NCBI RefSeq assembly: GCF_003071065.1
Contig: NZ_QCXX01000001.1
Location: 864,971 to 928,970 of the forward strand
Direction of reading: 5' to 3'
Source: Sphingobacterium athyrii
GTDB taxonomy: Bacteria; Bacteroidota; Bacteroidia; Sphingobacteriales; Sphingobacteriaceae
Length of the DNA stretch: 64,000 nucleotides
The first letter of the stretch is position 1. Every line of letters starts with the position of its first letter. The notes under the pieces were generated by a model that ran no database searches, was not told the DNA's origin, and was given only the letters and a program-made list of their open reading frames with translations. Below are positions 1 to 8,172 of the stretch, piece after piece. A program made the position numbers and the translations under genes.

Positions 1-178
1 GCCGAATCAATATCATAAAGTCTTAATCCCATTCCATATTTCTTTAAGTTTCAACTATTCCTTTTCACGGACTTTTTACTCCTCATTGCATACCCGACGA
101 TAGTACTTTTCCTATTATCTTTGACTAAATTACAAATTTATTTAGAATGATTCTTAATTATTTAATACCATTTGGCGT

Positions 179-496
179 ATGCAAAAGAAAAATATCAATC
201 TTGAGCTGTCGTTAACAGATGACATCGACATGCACTTAATCCCGGATAGCATCTATAATAATATCAAAGTCGGTAATCCTCTGGCGAGTAAGCTTGATGT
301 TATCTATGCGGCAGAGAAAGCGATGGTACTGGACTTTGCCTGGGAATTTCCTAAAGGCCTGGACACTTTTGTCCATGATGAACGCTACCCACTTTCTGTT
401 GAACAAAAGCAACAAATTAATTTAGCACGGATATATTTAAAAAACACGCAAAATACGACATCTGGCATCGATATTTCGAGTTCTGACGTATTTTAG
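179..496 (+). pseudogene. Remnant of an ABC-transporter ATPase domain
   Basis: This 105-codon frame aligns by eye with the middle of ABC exporter ATPase domains. Residues about 22-34 read like the conserved 'pdSIyeNIkvGnp' segment, residues 57-63 like 'fPkGLDT', and residues 71-88 like the ABC signature helix followed by 'ARxxLKN'. The signature itself is degenerate, LSVEQ instead of LSGGQ. There is no Walker A before it, and the sequence leaves the family just where Walker B should begin. An in-frame stop lies at 155-157, shortly before the ATG. The frame holds only a Q-loop-to-signature piece with no transmembrane part nearby. I read it as a decayed fragment of a larger exporter gene. A short expressed protein cannot be excluded. 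Confidence 0.5.
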
Positions 497-535
497 TGAG
501 CTATCTACCGGGAAGTAAAGAAGGGGGAAGCAAAA

Positions 536-570
536 TTTAACCCCATTTGAAAAAATCGAATGGGGTTAGA
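536..570 (-). terminator. Rho-independent-type hairpin after the betaine operon
   Basis: AACCCCATT (539-547) pairs perfectly with AATGGGGTT (559-567) across an 11-base loop, and further A-T/G-T pairs extend the stem. Read on the minus strand the stem is followed by TTAAATTTTGC, a weak T-tract. It lies just beyond the stop of the substrate-binding protein gene, so it probably ends the proV-proW-proX transcript. Confidence 0.55.
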
Positions 571-591
571 CAAAGCAGTTAAACTTAGGAA

Positions 592-1428
592 CTATTCAGG
601 GATTTTTAGCAAAGAACGGTGCTCCGCCAGCCAATTTCTTGCCGCATCAGCTTTATCTCTTTTTCCTTCCATTTGTACCAAGAGATCCGCCATCGTCCCC
701 TCATCAAAGTGGATGTGTGAAAAGAGATTTGCCAATTCCGGTTGATCTTCGCCAAAGTCTTTGCGTGCAAAGATTTTAATCTCTTCTGTACTTCCCAATG
801 TCTTTTTAGGATCGTTTAAAAATTTCAATTTCATCTTACCAAACATCCAATGGGGCTGCCAACCCGCCACGACAATCCACCTATGATCCTTAATAGCATT
901 TTGCAGCTCAGTAATCATCGCCACTGTGGATGAATTTATGTGTCTGTAATTCAATTCATAATCTTTAACAACCTGATCTACAGCCGCTGTAATCCCTGCG
1001 CCTTTTTCGATCCCAATAATGCTATTATTGAATGCTGCTTCATGCTCTTTCAATTGACCGATATCATCAATGGAAACATAATCGGGCACAACAAGACCAT
1101 TGCGTGCGGAAGCATAACTGGTACCTATTTCCTTTAGATTTGGGAATTTCGCTACCTTAGCGCCATGTGTCAAAGGTAGCCAGACATCCATATAAAGATC
1201 TGTATCGCCATTATTCATCGAAGCCAAGATCATATCTGGGGTAGCACGCTGTATAACCACATGATACCCTTTCTCCTCCATGATCGCTTTGGCAATATAG
1301 GTCATCGCAACCCCCTCTGCCCAACCGTCAACCATCCCGATATGGATGATATTATTTTTCTTGCCACTATGACAAGCCGAAAACAAAAGCACGATTACAC
1401 AGCATACTAGTATCCTAATTTTCATCAT
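592..1428 (-). CDS. proX: Glycine betaine/proline ABC transporter, substrate-binding lipoprotein
   Basis: Substrate-binding component of an osmoprotectant importer (ProX/OpuAC family). The 278-residue protein begins with a lipoprotein signal ending FSAC (lipid-modified Cys19), so in this Gram-negative it would be tethered to a membrane facing the periplasm. The type II binding-protein fold starts near residue 29. Trp36, Trp83, Trp191 and Trp195 (in WAEG, DVWLP and WQPHW) sit where the family builds the aromatic cage for the quaternary ammonium group. It is the last gene of a three-gene operon, 3 bp after the permease, and is followed by a hairpin. The operon order ATPase-permease-binding protein is the classic ProVWX/OpuA order. 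Exact substrate (glycine betaine, proline betaine, choline) cannot be told from sequence. Confidence 0.93.
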   Translation of the reverse strand: MMKIRILVCCVIVLLFSACHSGKKNNIIHIGMVDGWAEGVAMTYIAKAIMEEKGYHVVIQRATPDMILASMNNGDTDLYMDVWLPLTHGAKVAKFPNLKEIGTSYASARNGLVVPDYVSIDDIGQLKEHEAAFNNSIIGIEKGAGITAAVDQVVKDYELNYRHINSSTVAMITELQNAIKDHRWIVVAGWQPHWMFGKMKLKFLNDPKKTLGSTEEIKIFARKDFGEDQPELANLFSHIHFDEGTMADLLVQMEGKRDKADAARNWLAEHRSLLKIPE

Positions 1429-1431
1429 TAT

Positions 1432-2256
1432 TTATTTTTTATTTACAAAACCTTGTGTTATCCGGTCTAAAATAATTGCTAGAATCACCACGGATAGTCC
1501 ACTTTCAAACCCAAGGCCTATGTCAAGATTATTGATTCCCTCAAGAACTCTTTCGCCCAAACCGCCAGCAGCAATCATCCCCGCAATTACCACCATCGAT
1601 AACGATAGCAATATTGTCTGATTGATCCCGGCAAGAATGGTTTTAGTTGCCAAAGGCAATTCGACCTTAAATAAAATCTGCCGATTGGTTGCTCCAAATG
1701 AACGGGCAGCCTCAACAATATCCTTCGGTACCCCATCAATACCCAGCGTGGTCAAGCGAACCGCTGGGGGCATGGCAAAAATGATCGTAGCAAAGGCACC
1801 GGGTACTTTTCCGATACTAAAAAACAGTACTGCTGGTATCAGATAGACAAAAGCAGGCATCGTCTGCATTAAATCCAATAAAGGCCGGATGATCTTTGCT
1901 GCAAATTTATTTTTGGCCGCCCATATCCCCAGCGGTACAGAAATAAGTAATGCTGTCACCGTCGCGACCAGCACCAAAGCCAATGTCTCCATTGTTTCCG
2001 TCCAAAATCCCATCAGATAGATCAATGTCAATCCCAGGAATGTGGTCAGCGCAACGCCTTTACCGGATTTCCACCAGGCCAATGCGGTAAAAAGTGCGAT
2101 CATAACGAAAAACGGGGTCGCGATCAATAACCATTCAAGACCAAGAATAGACGTATTTCCGGTATTTTTGATCAGGTCAAAAAATGGTTTCAGATTGTCT
2201 GTCAACCAATTGACAGCGATGGCTATATATTGTCCTATGTCGATTACTTTATTCAT
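1432..2256 (-). CDS. proW: Glycine betaine/proline ABC transporter, permease
   Basis: Inner-membrane permease of the osmoprotectant importer (ProW/OpuAB family, BPD_transp_1 domain). The 274-residue protein has a short N-terminal stretch, then several hydrophobic segments (about residues 45-65, 70-90, 95-115, 140-165, 215-235, 245-265). The cytoplasmic EAA loop that docks on the ATPase is visible as EAARSFGATNRQILFKV near residues 182-198. It lies between the ATPase gene (2-bp gap) and the binding-protein gene (3-bp gap), so all three are almost certainly translated from one mRNA and act as one importer. Confidence 0.93.
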   Translation of the reverse strand: MNKVIDIGQYIAIAVNWLTDNLKPFFDLIKNTGNTSILGLEWLLIATPFFVMIALFTALAWWKSGKGVALTTFLGLTLIYLMGFWTETMETLALVLVATVTALLISVPLGIWAAKNKFAAKIIRPLLDLMQTMPAFVYLIPAVLFFSIGKVPGAFATIIFAMPPAVRLTTLGIDGVPKDIVEAARSFGATNRQILFKVELPLATKTILAGINQTILLSLSMVVIAGMIAAGGLGERVLEGINNLDIGLGFESGLSVVILAIILDRITQGFVNKK

Positions 2257-2258
2257 AT

Positions 2259-3500
2259 CTATTGATTATTTGCTTGCTCTTTTAATTCTATGATTTCCTC
2301 TTCGTTGTATTTGGTCGCCTCAATAATTAATGAAGTCTGGGTTACGATTCCCAGTAAACGGTTGTGTTCATTGACCACAGCAATGGGCGATCGCACTTCT
2401 GATATCAGAGGTAACATTTCCTCCACAGTCACTTCTTTTGATACAGTAGGAACATTTGCGTGAATGATGGCCTCAACGGTCGGTTCTTTGCGTTTGGCCG
2501 ACTGGATCACTTCGTTGATATGCACAAATCCGAAAAAATGATCATGCAGGTCCACGACAGGTAATATATCTATACCTGAAGCACGCATTTTGCGCAGAGC
2601 ACCTTCGGGACCATCTTTTTTGAACCGCACAACAGTCGGTTTCTCAAACATCAATGAGCCTGCAGTAATAATTGCTTTCCGATCCACTTTTTCGACAAAA
2701 GCTTTCACATAATCACTTGCTGGGTTCGTCAGGATATCCTCAGCAGTACCAATCTGCTCAATTACTCCGTCCTTCATAATGACGATACGATCGCCTAATT
2801 TGATGGCTTCGTCGAGATCATGGGTAATAAAGACAATTGTTTTTTGTAGCGTATCCTGTAGTTCAAGCAGCTGATCCTGCATTTCGGCTTTGATCAGAGG
2901 ATCCAGTGCCGAAAATGCTTCATCCATCAGTAAAACCTCAGGATCATTGGCCAAGGCTCGGGCCAATCCCACGCGTTGCTGCATCCCGCCGGAAAGTTGA
3001 GCTGGCAATTGCTGTTCGAAGCCGTTCAATCCAACGATATCAAGAGCCTTTTGCGCTTTTGCTTCACGTGATTCTTTGTCCTCCCCTCTTATTTCCAGTC
3101 CAAATGCAGCATTACTCAGCACCGTATGATGCGGCAGCAAGCCGAATTTTTGAAAGACCATACTCATTTCTGTCCTGCGCACCTCCAAAAGCTCTTTATT
3201 ATTTTTCCCGGTAATATCTTCGTCATTGACAAATACCTTTCCTGAGGTAGGCTCATTCAATCGGTTTAAACAACGAAGTAAGGTCGATTTGCCGCTTCCC
3301 GAAAGCCCCATGATCACAAAAAACTCACCTTCATGGATCTCGAAATTCGCTTTGTTGATCCCTATGGTACATGCCGTTTTTTCTAATATTTCTTTCTTCG
3401 AAAATCCTTCGTCCAATAATTTCAAAGCCTGTTTCTTTTGTTTACCAAAAACAATGGTTAAATCTTCAACTTTTACCTTTACCTTCCTAGTTTTATCCAT
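2259..3500 (-). CDS. proV: Glycine betaine/proline ABC transporter, ATP-binding subunit with CBS domains
   Basis: ATPase that powers betaine uptake. The 413-residue length is typical of ProV/OpuAA. Walker A is GLSGSGKST (residues 65-73), the signature is LSGGMQQR (169-176) and Walker B is LLMDEA (190-195), with the switch His in FITHD shortly after. The C-terminal third (about 280-400) is a tandem CBS region, which in OpuA senses ionic strength or cyclic di-AMP. The first ~45 residues (DLTIVFGKQKKQALKLL) are the usual ProV leader before the ABC core. It is the first gene of the operon. A -7-like element is visible about 330 bp upstream, which would leave a long leader. Confidence 0.94.
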   Translation of the reverse strand: MDKTRKVKVKVEDLTIVFGKQKKQALKLLDEGFSKKEILEKTACTIGINKANFEIHEGEFFVIMGLSGSGKSTLLRCLNRLNEPTSGKVFVNDEDITGKNNKELLEVRRTEMSMVFQKFGLLPHHTVLSNAAFGLEIRGEDKESREAKAQKALDIVGLNGFEQQLPAQLSGGMQQRVGLARALANDPEVLLMDEAFSALDPLIKAEMQDQLLELQDTLQKTIVFITHDLDEAIKLGDRIVIMKDGVIEQIGTAEDILTNPASDYVKAFVEKVDRKAIITAGSLMFEKPTVVRFKKDGPEGALRKMRASGIDILPVVDLHDHFFGFVHINEVIQSAKRKEPTVEAIIHANVPTVSKEVTVEEMLPLISEVRSPIAVVNEHNRLLGIVTQTSLIIEATKYNEEEIIELKEQANNQ

Positions 3501-3941
3501 TTTTTATTTTTTTTAAACATAAATAAAACAAAAGAGCATGAGTAAACCACTAAGGCTGCACACCTACGTAGTTTTCATTCACATAAAATATCCCTACAGT
3601 TGAATTCGTTTGATCGAAATTTTAAACTTCAGTTCAATCTACTTATTAACTAAGACGCTTTACTCTCGGTTCGATAAGAGCAACGATGAAAAAGAAACTA
3701 ATCTTTTAAAGATGAGCTATGCTAAACACAGCTCCAAAATATACTTCAACAAGTACAACGAACAACTTCGACTGTGCCTCAAAAAGGCTCCAGTCCTAGC
3801 GGAATAAACTCACGCCATTCTGTCTTTTGACAGCACAAAGGTACGAAAAATAAATTAAACACCTTTTTAACCACATAGACAACTCACTGTAAGCATATTA
3901 TAAAAAACACCACACAAAGTAAAAATAGGTGCTAGTAGACA
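3501..3941. other. Intergenic region with a possible long leader of the betaine operon
   Basis: No convincing gene. A 65-codon plus-strand frame at 3610-3807 has no recognisable features. On the minus strand TACCTTTG (complement of 3836-3843) matches the Bacteroidota -7 consensus TAnnTTTG, but I see no good -33 TTTG. Just downstream of it CTGTC-AAAA-GACAG (3820-3833) forms a small hairpin. If this is the proV promoter, the 5' leader is over 300 nt. Confidence 0.35.
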
Positions 3942-5072
3942 CTACCGCGGCAAGCTTTCAGGCCGGCGCATCCGATAGGAAGTCGCTGTGATAGCATGTA
4001 AAAATGCTTCGATATCTTTTATTTCCTCTTTACTGAGATTCAAAGGTTGCATTAAAGGATCTGTAACTGGATAAAGTGGATCTTTGGACTTTTGTTCTGG
4101 TTTCGCCGAATTCATTTGCATCCCGCTGTTATACATATTCAACAATCCTGTCATATTCCAGAATAATCCATTGTGCATCCATGGATCAGTATTCATGACA
4201 TCCCGCAACGATGGTGTCCTAAAACGTCCTATATCAGCGGGATCTTTGGTAACCTCATATCGCCCTAGGTCCTGATATTTACGTTTATAATAAGTCAATC
4301 CGATGTTATGATAAGCATCATCCGTAAAAAACTGACCATTGTGACAATTCATACATCTCGCTTTTGTCCTGAAGAGATGTAGTCCGCGTACTTCTTGCTC
4401 GGATAGCACCTTATAATTACCATCCAAAAACTCGTCAAAGCGACTTCGTCTGCTTGTCAACGTCCGTTGAAAAGCGCCTAAAGCCCTTAAAACCTCTGGC
4501 ATGGAATAATCTTCCTCTCCAAAGGCCGCTAGAAACAGTTTATTATAGGACGGGATAGCTTTCAATTTTGGAATCAATTTGGTCAGTTCCATGTCCATTT
4601 CATGATGCGCTTCGATAGGACCCAACGCCTGCTCTTCCAGCGATTTGGCTCTTCCATCCCAGAACAGTTCTTTTCGCGCATACACATTCAGAAGTGATGG
4701 TGTGTTTCGGGTTCCTTCCAAATGGTCGTTGCCGACAGGGACTGTCGATTTATCAGCCCATGATGTTTGGGGATTGTGACAGCTGCTACAGGAGATCTGA
4801 TTGCTTCCGGACAGAATTGGGTCAAAGAAAAGATATTTTCCCAATTTGACATCCGGCTTCTCCATCAAAGAGAAATAACTTGTATCAATTTTGGGCAATG
4901 AGCTAAATTCCTTCCAACTTATCCCAGCATCAATCGTCGGTTTAGGCCACTCGCTTATCGGTCTTCGATAAAGCAACTGAATTTCTTCATTCCATGCTTT
5001 TTGTTGATCTTTCATGGAAAGTAAGCCAACCAGCCCGATAATACTGACCAATACTGCAAAATGTTTTTTCAT
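3942..5072 (-). CDS. Di-haem cytochrome c peroxidase (CCP/MauG family)
   Basis: Periplasmic enzyme of the bacterial di-haem cytochrome c peroxidase family, which reduces hydrogen peroxide with electrons from c-type cytochromes. Two haem c attachment motifs are seen: CSSCH (residues 95-99) and CMNCH (240-244). The 376-residue length fits the family. The N-terminus is hydrophobic (about residues 4-20) and acts as a signal or anchor. Family motifs such as FDPILSGS, RNTPSLLNV and FRTPSLRDV surround the haem sites. It is the last gene of a minus-strand operon, 65 bp behind a DUF6850-type outer-membrane protein gene and downstream of a TonB receptor. This context hints at handling of iron or another redox substrate, or at protection from peroxide, rather than a free-standing respiratory peroxidase. 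That role is inferred. Confidence 0.9.
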   Translation of the reverse strand: MKKHFAVLVSIIGLVGLLSMKDQQKAWNEEIQLLYRRPISEWPKPTIDAGISWKEFSSLPKIDTSYFSLMEKPDVKLGKYLFFDPILSGSNQISCSSCHNPQTSWADKSTVPVGNDHLEGTRNTPSLLNVYARKELFWDGRAKSLEEQALGPIEAHHEMDMELTKLIPKLKAIPSYNKLFLAAFGEEDYSMPEVLRALGAFQRTLTSRRSRFDEFLDGNYKVLSEQEVRGLHLFRTKARCMNCHNGQFFTDDAYHNIGLTYYKRKYQDLGRYEVTKDPADIGRFRTPSLRDVMNTDPWMHNGLFWNMTGLLNMYNSGMQMNSAKPEQKSKDPLYPVTDPLMQPLNLSKEEIKDIEAFLHAITATSYRMRRPESLPR

Positions 5073-5137
5073 AATTAAAACAACCTTAAATATTTTAAAT
5101 AAATACCTACTGCTTCTTCACAGCGGTATAGATCTCC

Positions 5138-6694
5138 TTAGAAAATATACGAAACACCCAATTTGCCTAAAAGCCAATCTTTACCGGGTAAGGCGGACAC
5201 GTCATAATTCAATGATGTCAAATCACCACGATGCTGATAATCTAATTGAAACTGTACACTCCAGTCTGTTTTGCCCCGATGTGCCATCCATACCCATGAT
5301 GTTGTCCAGGTGCTGCTTGAGGCTGTCTCATAGAGGTAATCCTGATAAAGAATTTGCTTCGCAAAATTGCCTGTATTTAAATCCGATACACTCAATTTAT
5401 TTGCTGGGGACCATTGTTTTGAAAAACAAAAAGATCCCAATAGATCTGATCGCTCATTTATGCGAAATCTGTGATTCAGACCGAGGGCCGCTTTGATCTG
5501 ATCGATATCCATTGCGTTACTGGTTACTCCATCTTTTTTTCTAAGATTTCGTACTGTAATACCGCCTTCTGCCTGAAACTGACGAAAATCAAATAGCCCC
5601 TTTATTTGCAACTGATTCTGTTGATAGGTATAATTATTGGATAAATAGGTATAATTAAAGTCTTTCCCCTCTTCAATCTGCCCAATTAAAGCTAGTTTCA
5701 ATGCTGTTTGGTTATGCATCTGACGGCTCCATAAAAAATCCACTGAACTGATATCCTTTGTATAGTCATTTAACAATGAATAAGTCTGTTTAGAATTATC
5801 ATTTCTTCTGAAAGACTGTTTTTCATTAATATAGCGCCCGTTTAGGTAGATCCTATCTGCTCCATTCGGTTTTAACAGCAGGTGCCCGCCAATTCCGGTC
5901 CGATTGATGACGTCATCATAATTGATCTCGCTTATCTTTTCGCGCGCATTTCCGAAACCATTCATTATCCAGTTAACATACAATGGATCTTCGGTATTTT
6001 TTGTATATTTTTCATTTTTATAGCCTACATTTACGCGTTCAGAACCGTAGCCCCAAATACCCGAAAGATGATAAGAAATTTTTGGTAGATTGTGCCCGAC
6101 ACTCAGTTCAAACTGCAAATTCATGTCTTTAACATCTCCCCTTGGGTCATTATTGGAATAATGAGAACCTAATCTATAATCAATCCCCAGGGTAATGGGC
6201 AAGCGATTATTTAGGAATGCATGTTGCATTCCGGCATCCAGTTTATATGTTTCCCGATTGTATTTGTTTTTTTTAAACGAGCCAAAATAAACGGGTGCGT
6301 CTTCGTTCCATCTCGATTGGTGGCGCAAAGCAGTACTGTCCTCTGAACTATGGTCGTAGGAAAATCGTCCCCAAAAATTAGTCTTTCGCCATTTTGTCTT
6401 TCCTTCGGTATAAATATAGGTCTGTTTTAGTCCATCGGCACCTTGAGCGGGCTGGAAACTTCCTTTGGCGATCGACTGTCGAATCCCTAATATGGAAGAC
6501 TTATTCTTCATTTCCTCAGAAATCCACACCCTATTTCGCACAGCCATATCATGCGACATAATAGATGAAGGCTGGTACCAGTAAAACGTGGGCGCCAGTG
6601 AATCCACCGTTGCACTGTTTTTTATTTGTCCTTGCACGGCGATACAGCTTAAAAAATATACGGTAGCGGAAGCAATATATTCAATACTTTTCAT
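5138..6694 (-). CDS. DUF6850-type outer-membrane beta-barrel protein
   Basis: A 518-residue protein with a short signal peptide (cleavage expected after VQGQ, about residue 22), followed by alternating amphipathic strands and many Tyr/Trp/Asn residues. The C-terminus ends LGKLGVSYIF, the aromatic-terminated last strand of an outer-membrane barrel. From memory this resembles the DUF6850 family, which tends to sit beside DUF4876 lipoproteins and TonB receptors in Bacteroidota. I cannot confirm this without a search, and no biochemical function is known to me. It is third in the operon TonB receptor - DUF4876 - DUF6850 - cytochrome c peroxidase and is separated from the gene before it by 143 bp containing a 12-bp hairpin. 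Confidence 0.7.
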   Translation of the reverse strand: MKSIEYIASATVYFLSCIAVQGQIKNSATVDSLAPTFYWYQPSSIMSHDMAVRNRVWISEEMKNKSSILGIRQSIAKGSFQPAQGADGLKQTYIYTEGKTKWRKTNFWGRFSYDHSSEDSTALRHQSRWNEDAPVYFGSFKKNKYNRETYKLDAGMQHAFLNNRLPITLGIDYRLGSHYSNNDPRGDVKDMNLQFELSVGHNLPKISYHLSGIWGYGSERVNVGYKNEKYTKNTEDPLYVNWIMNGFGNAREKISEINYDDVINRTGIGGHLLLKPNGADRIYLNGRYINEKQSFRRNDNSKQTYSLLNDYTKDISSVDFLWSRQMHNQTALKLALIGQIEEGKDFNYTYLSNNYTYQQNQLQIKGLFDFRQFQAEGGITVRNLRKKDGVTSNAMDIDQIKAALGLNHRFRINERSDLLGSFCFSKQWSPANKLSVSDLNTGNFAKQILYQDYLYETASSSTWTTSWVWMAHRGKTDWSVQFQLDYQHRGDLTSLNYDVSALPGKDWLLGKLGVSYIF

Positions 6695-6784
6695 CTAAAG
6701 AATTATTTATTAATGAACTGCTCACGGTACACTGAGCCTGCAAATAGAAATCGTCCGGGGCGTTTCATTAGCTATTTTTTCAAA

Positions 6785-6818
6785 TTTCATCTGCTTGCTT
6801 GACAGGAAGCAGATGAAA
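6785..6818 (-). other. Intercistronic 12-bp hairpin
   Basis: TTTCATCTGCTT (6785-6796) pairs perfectly with AAGCAGATGAAA (6807-6818) around a 10-base loop, between the DUF4876 and DUF6850 genes. No strong T-tract follows on either strand. It may be a partial terminator or an mRNA processing/stability element that sets the ratio of upstream to downstream products. Confidence 0.4.
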
Positions 6819-6837
6819 TAAAATCGTTTAGTGCAAT

Positions 6838-8154
6838 TTAATCCGCAAATCCGAATGGATTTGCTTTTATGACAACGAAATCCACCGTTGAATTATTGGT
6901 ATCCTTCAATTTTCGGACACCATTCGTGGTTTTGTCGGTTTTTCGCATCACGGATTGCGATGAATAGCCACCAAGTGTTACGAATGTAAAACCTGCATCT
7001 AAAGCCGGAGGGAGTTTTTTAGGAATCCTAGCATCTGTCGTATTCGGTTGAACATCTACTGCATCCATAATCCAATTGATTGGCAACTGTCTGTACTTTT
7101 TTGCTGTAGAACTTGGTGGATTTATGGACGGTTCAGGGTAGCTAGGAAGGTTTGCTACTGCAGCGCGATCAGCATGTTTAAATATCACATAAGCATCCCG
7201 TCCTAAATTATCTAAAATCCAATCGTTGCCCACATAATCCAAAATTTGCACATTAGGTACCTTTGGATTGTCGATATCAGACGCGAATGGTTTATTCCCA
7301 GGAATATCACCATAATATACTTCGAAGCTTGCGTTGCTCAGATCAACTGTCAGTTCCGGTTTTTTAATTGTGACTTCTTTTCCGTTATTTCCGACAAACG
7401 GTACTTTATGGTTTAAAGCATTCTGCGCAATCACAATACTTTTACCAGGTTCTACAGGATAACTTTTTCCATTTCCGGGAATCATAAACAGATCTCTTAA
7501 ATAGACATAGTCTGTATTAGCAGCTTCTGCGCCAATCATACCCAATGATTTACTCCAATCCAATTGTCCATTGGCCTGATAGTAAACGGGATCAATTGTT
7601 GTCCGCTGTCTCCCCCACAGACGCCCAAAATAAAGGCTATCAGCATATAAAACTCGGTCGGTATTATTATAAACTTCAAAAAACTGATCTCTATAAATAG
7701 CCCCTTCTTTATTGTCCGACCCCGCATAATAGATCTGTTTTATAACAAAATTGCCCAAAAGGCCGGCAATTAATTCAAGATCCAAGCTTGAGGAGCTGGT
7801 AAGGTTCACTTTTTTTACCGACGCATTAAATGTGACATCTTCAAAAGTAGCTTGCCCCGTTGCATTAAAATACTGTTCTTTGGGAATCGTAATGGAAGCA
7901 TCGATGTCGTACTCACCTGGCATAATGGAAACCAGATTGACCACACCTTGGGTCGGCGAATAGGTCATACTGTTTTTTGTCGACAGATTAGTCACTTTAA
8001 CAACTACCTTACCCAGATCTAACTTACCATTTAGTTCCGCGGATGCATATTTTAAATTTAATTTAATATCCAATGGCTGCACACCATTTGTATTATCTTT
8101 TTTACAGGAAATAAAAGGTAATAATAGAAAAGGAATCAAATAACGTGTTTTCAT
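6838..8154 (-). CDS. DUF4876-type surface or periplasmic lipoprotein
   Basis: A 438-residue protein with a lipoprotein signal: a hydrophobic stretch ends PFISC and is followed by KKDN, so Cys17 is the likely lipidated residue. The N-terminal ~110 residues form a beta-rich carboxypeptidase-regulatory-like or Big-type domain. From about residue 130 the sequence (FVIKQIYYAGSDN, then FFEVYNNTDRVLYADSLYFG) resembles lamin-tail-like DUF4876 proteins. It is encoded 18 bp after the TonB receptor, so I infer it works as a partner of that receptor, possibly as a substrate-capturing lipoprotein at the cell surface. Ligand unknown. The family assignment is from memory of the sequence style. Confidence 0.72.
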   Translation of the reverse strand: MKTRYLIPFLLLPFISCKKDNTNGVQPLDIKLNLKYASAELNGKLDLGKVVVKVTNLSTKNSMTYSPTQGVVNLVSIMPGEYDIDASITIPKEQYFNATGQATFEDVTFNASVKKVNLTSSSSLDLELIAGLLGNFVIKQIYYAGSDNKEGAIYRDQFFEVYNNTDRVLYADSLYFGRLWGRQRTTIDPVYYQANGQLDWSKSLGMIGAEAANTDYVYLRDLFMIPGNGKSYPVEPGKSIVIAQNALNHKVPFVGNNGKEVTIKKPELTVDLSNASFEVYYGDIPGNKPFASDIDNPKVPNVQILDYVGNDWILDNLGRDAYVIFKHADRAAVANLPSYPEPSINPPSSTAKKYRQLPINWIMDAVDVQPNTTDARIPKKLPPALDAGFTFVTLGGYSSQSVMRKTDKTTNGVRKLKDTNNSTVDFVVIKANPFGFAD

Positions 8155-8172
8155 ATTGTTTAGTTTTTGAGT

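Noticed and set aside
3610-3807. 65-codon plus-strand frame in the region upstream of the betaine operon
   Set aside because: No recognisable domain or hydrophobic pattern, biased toward chance composition, and antisense to the probable leader of the proV transcript.
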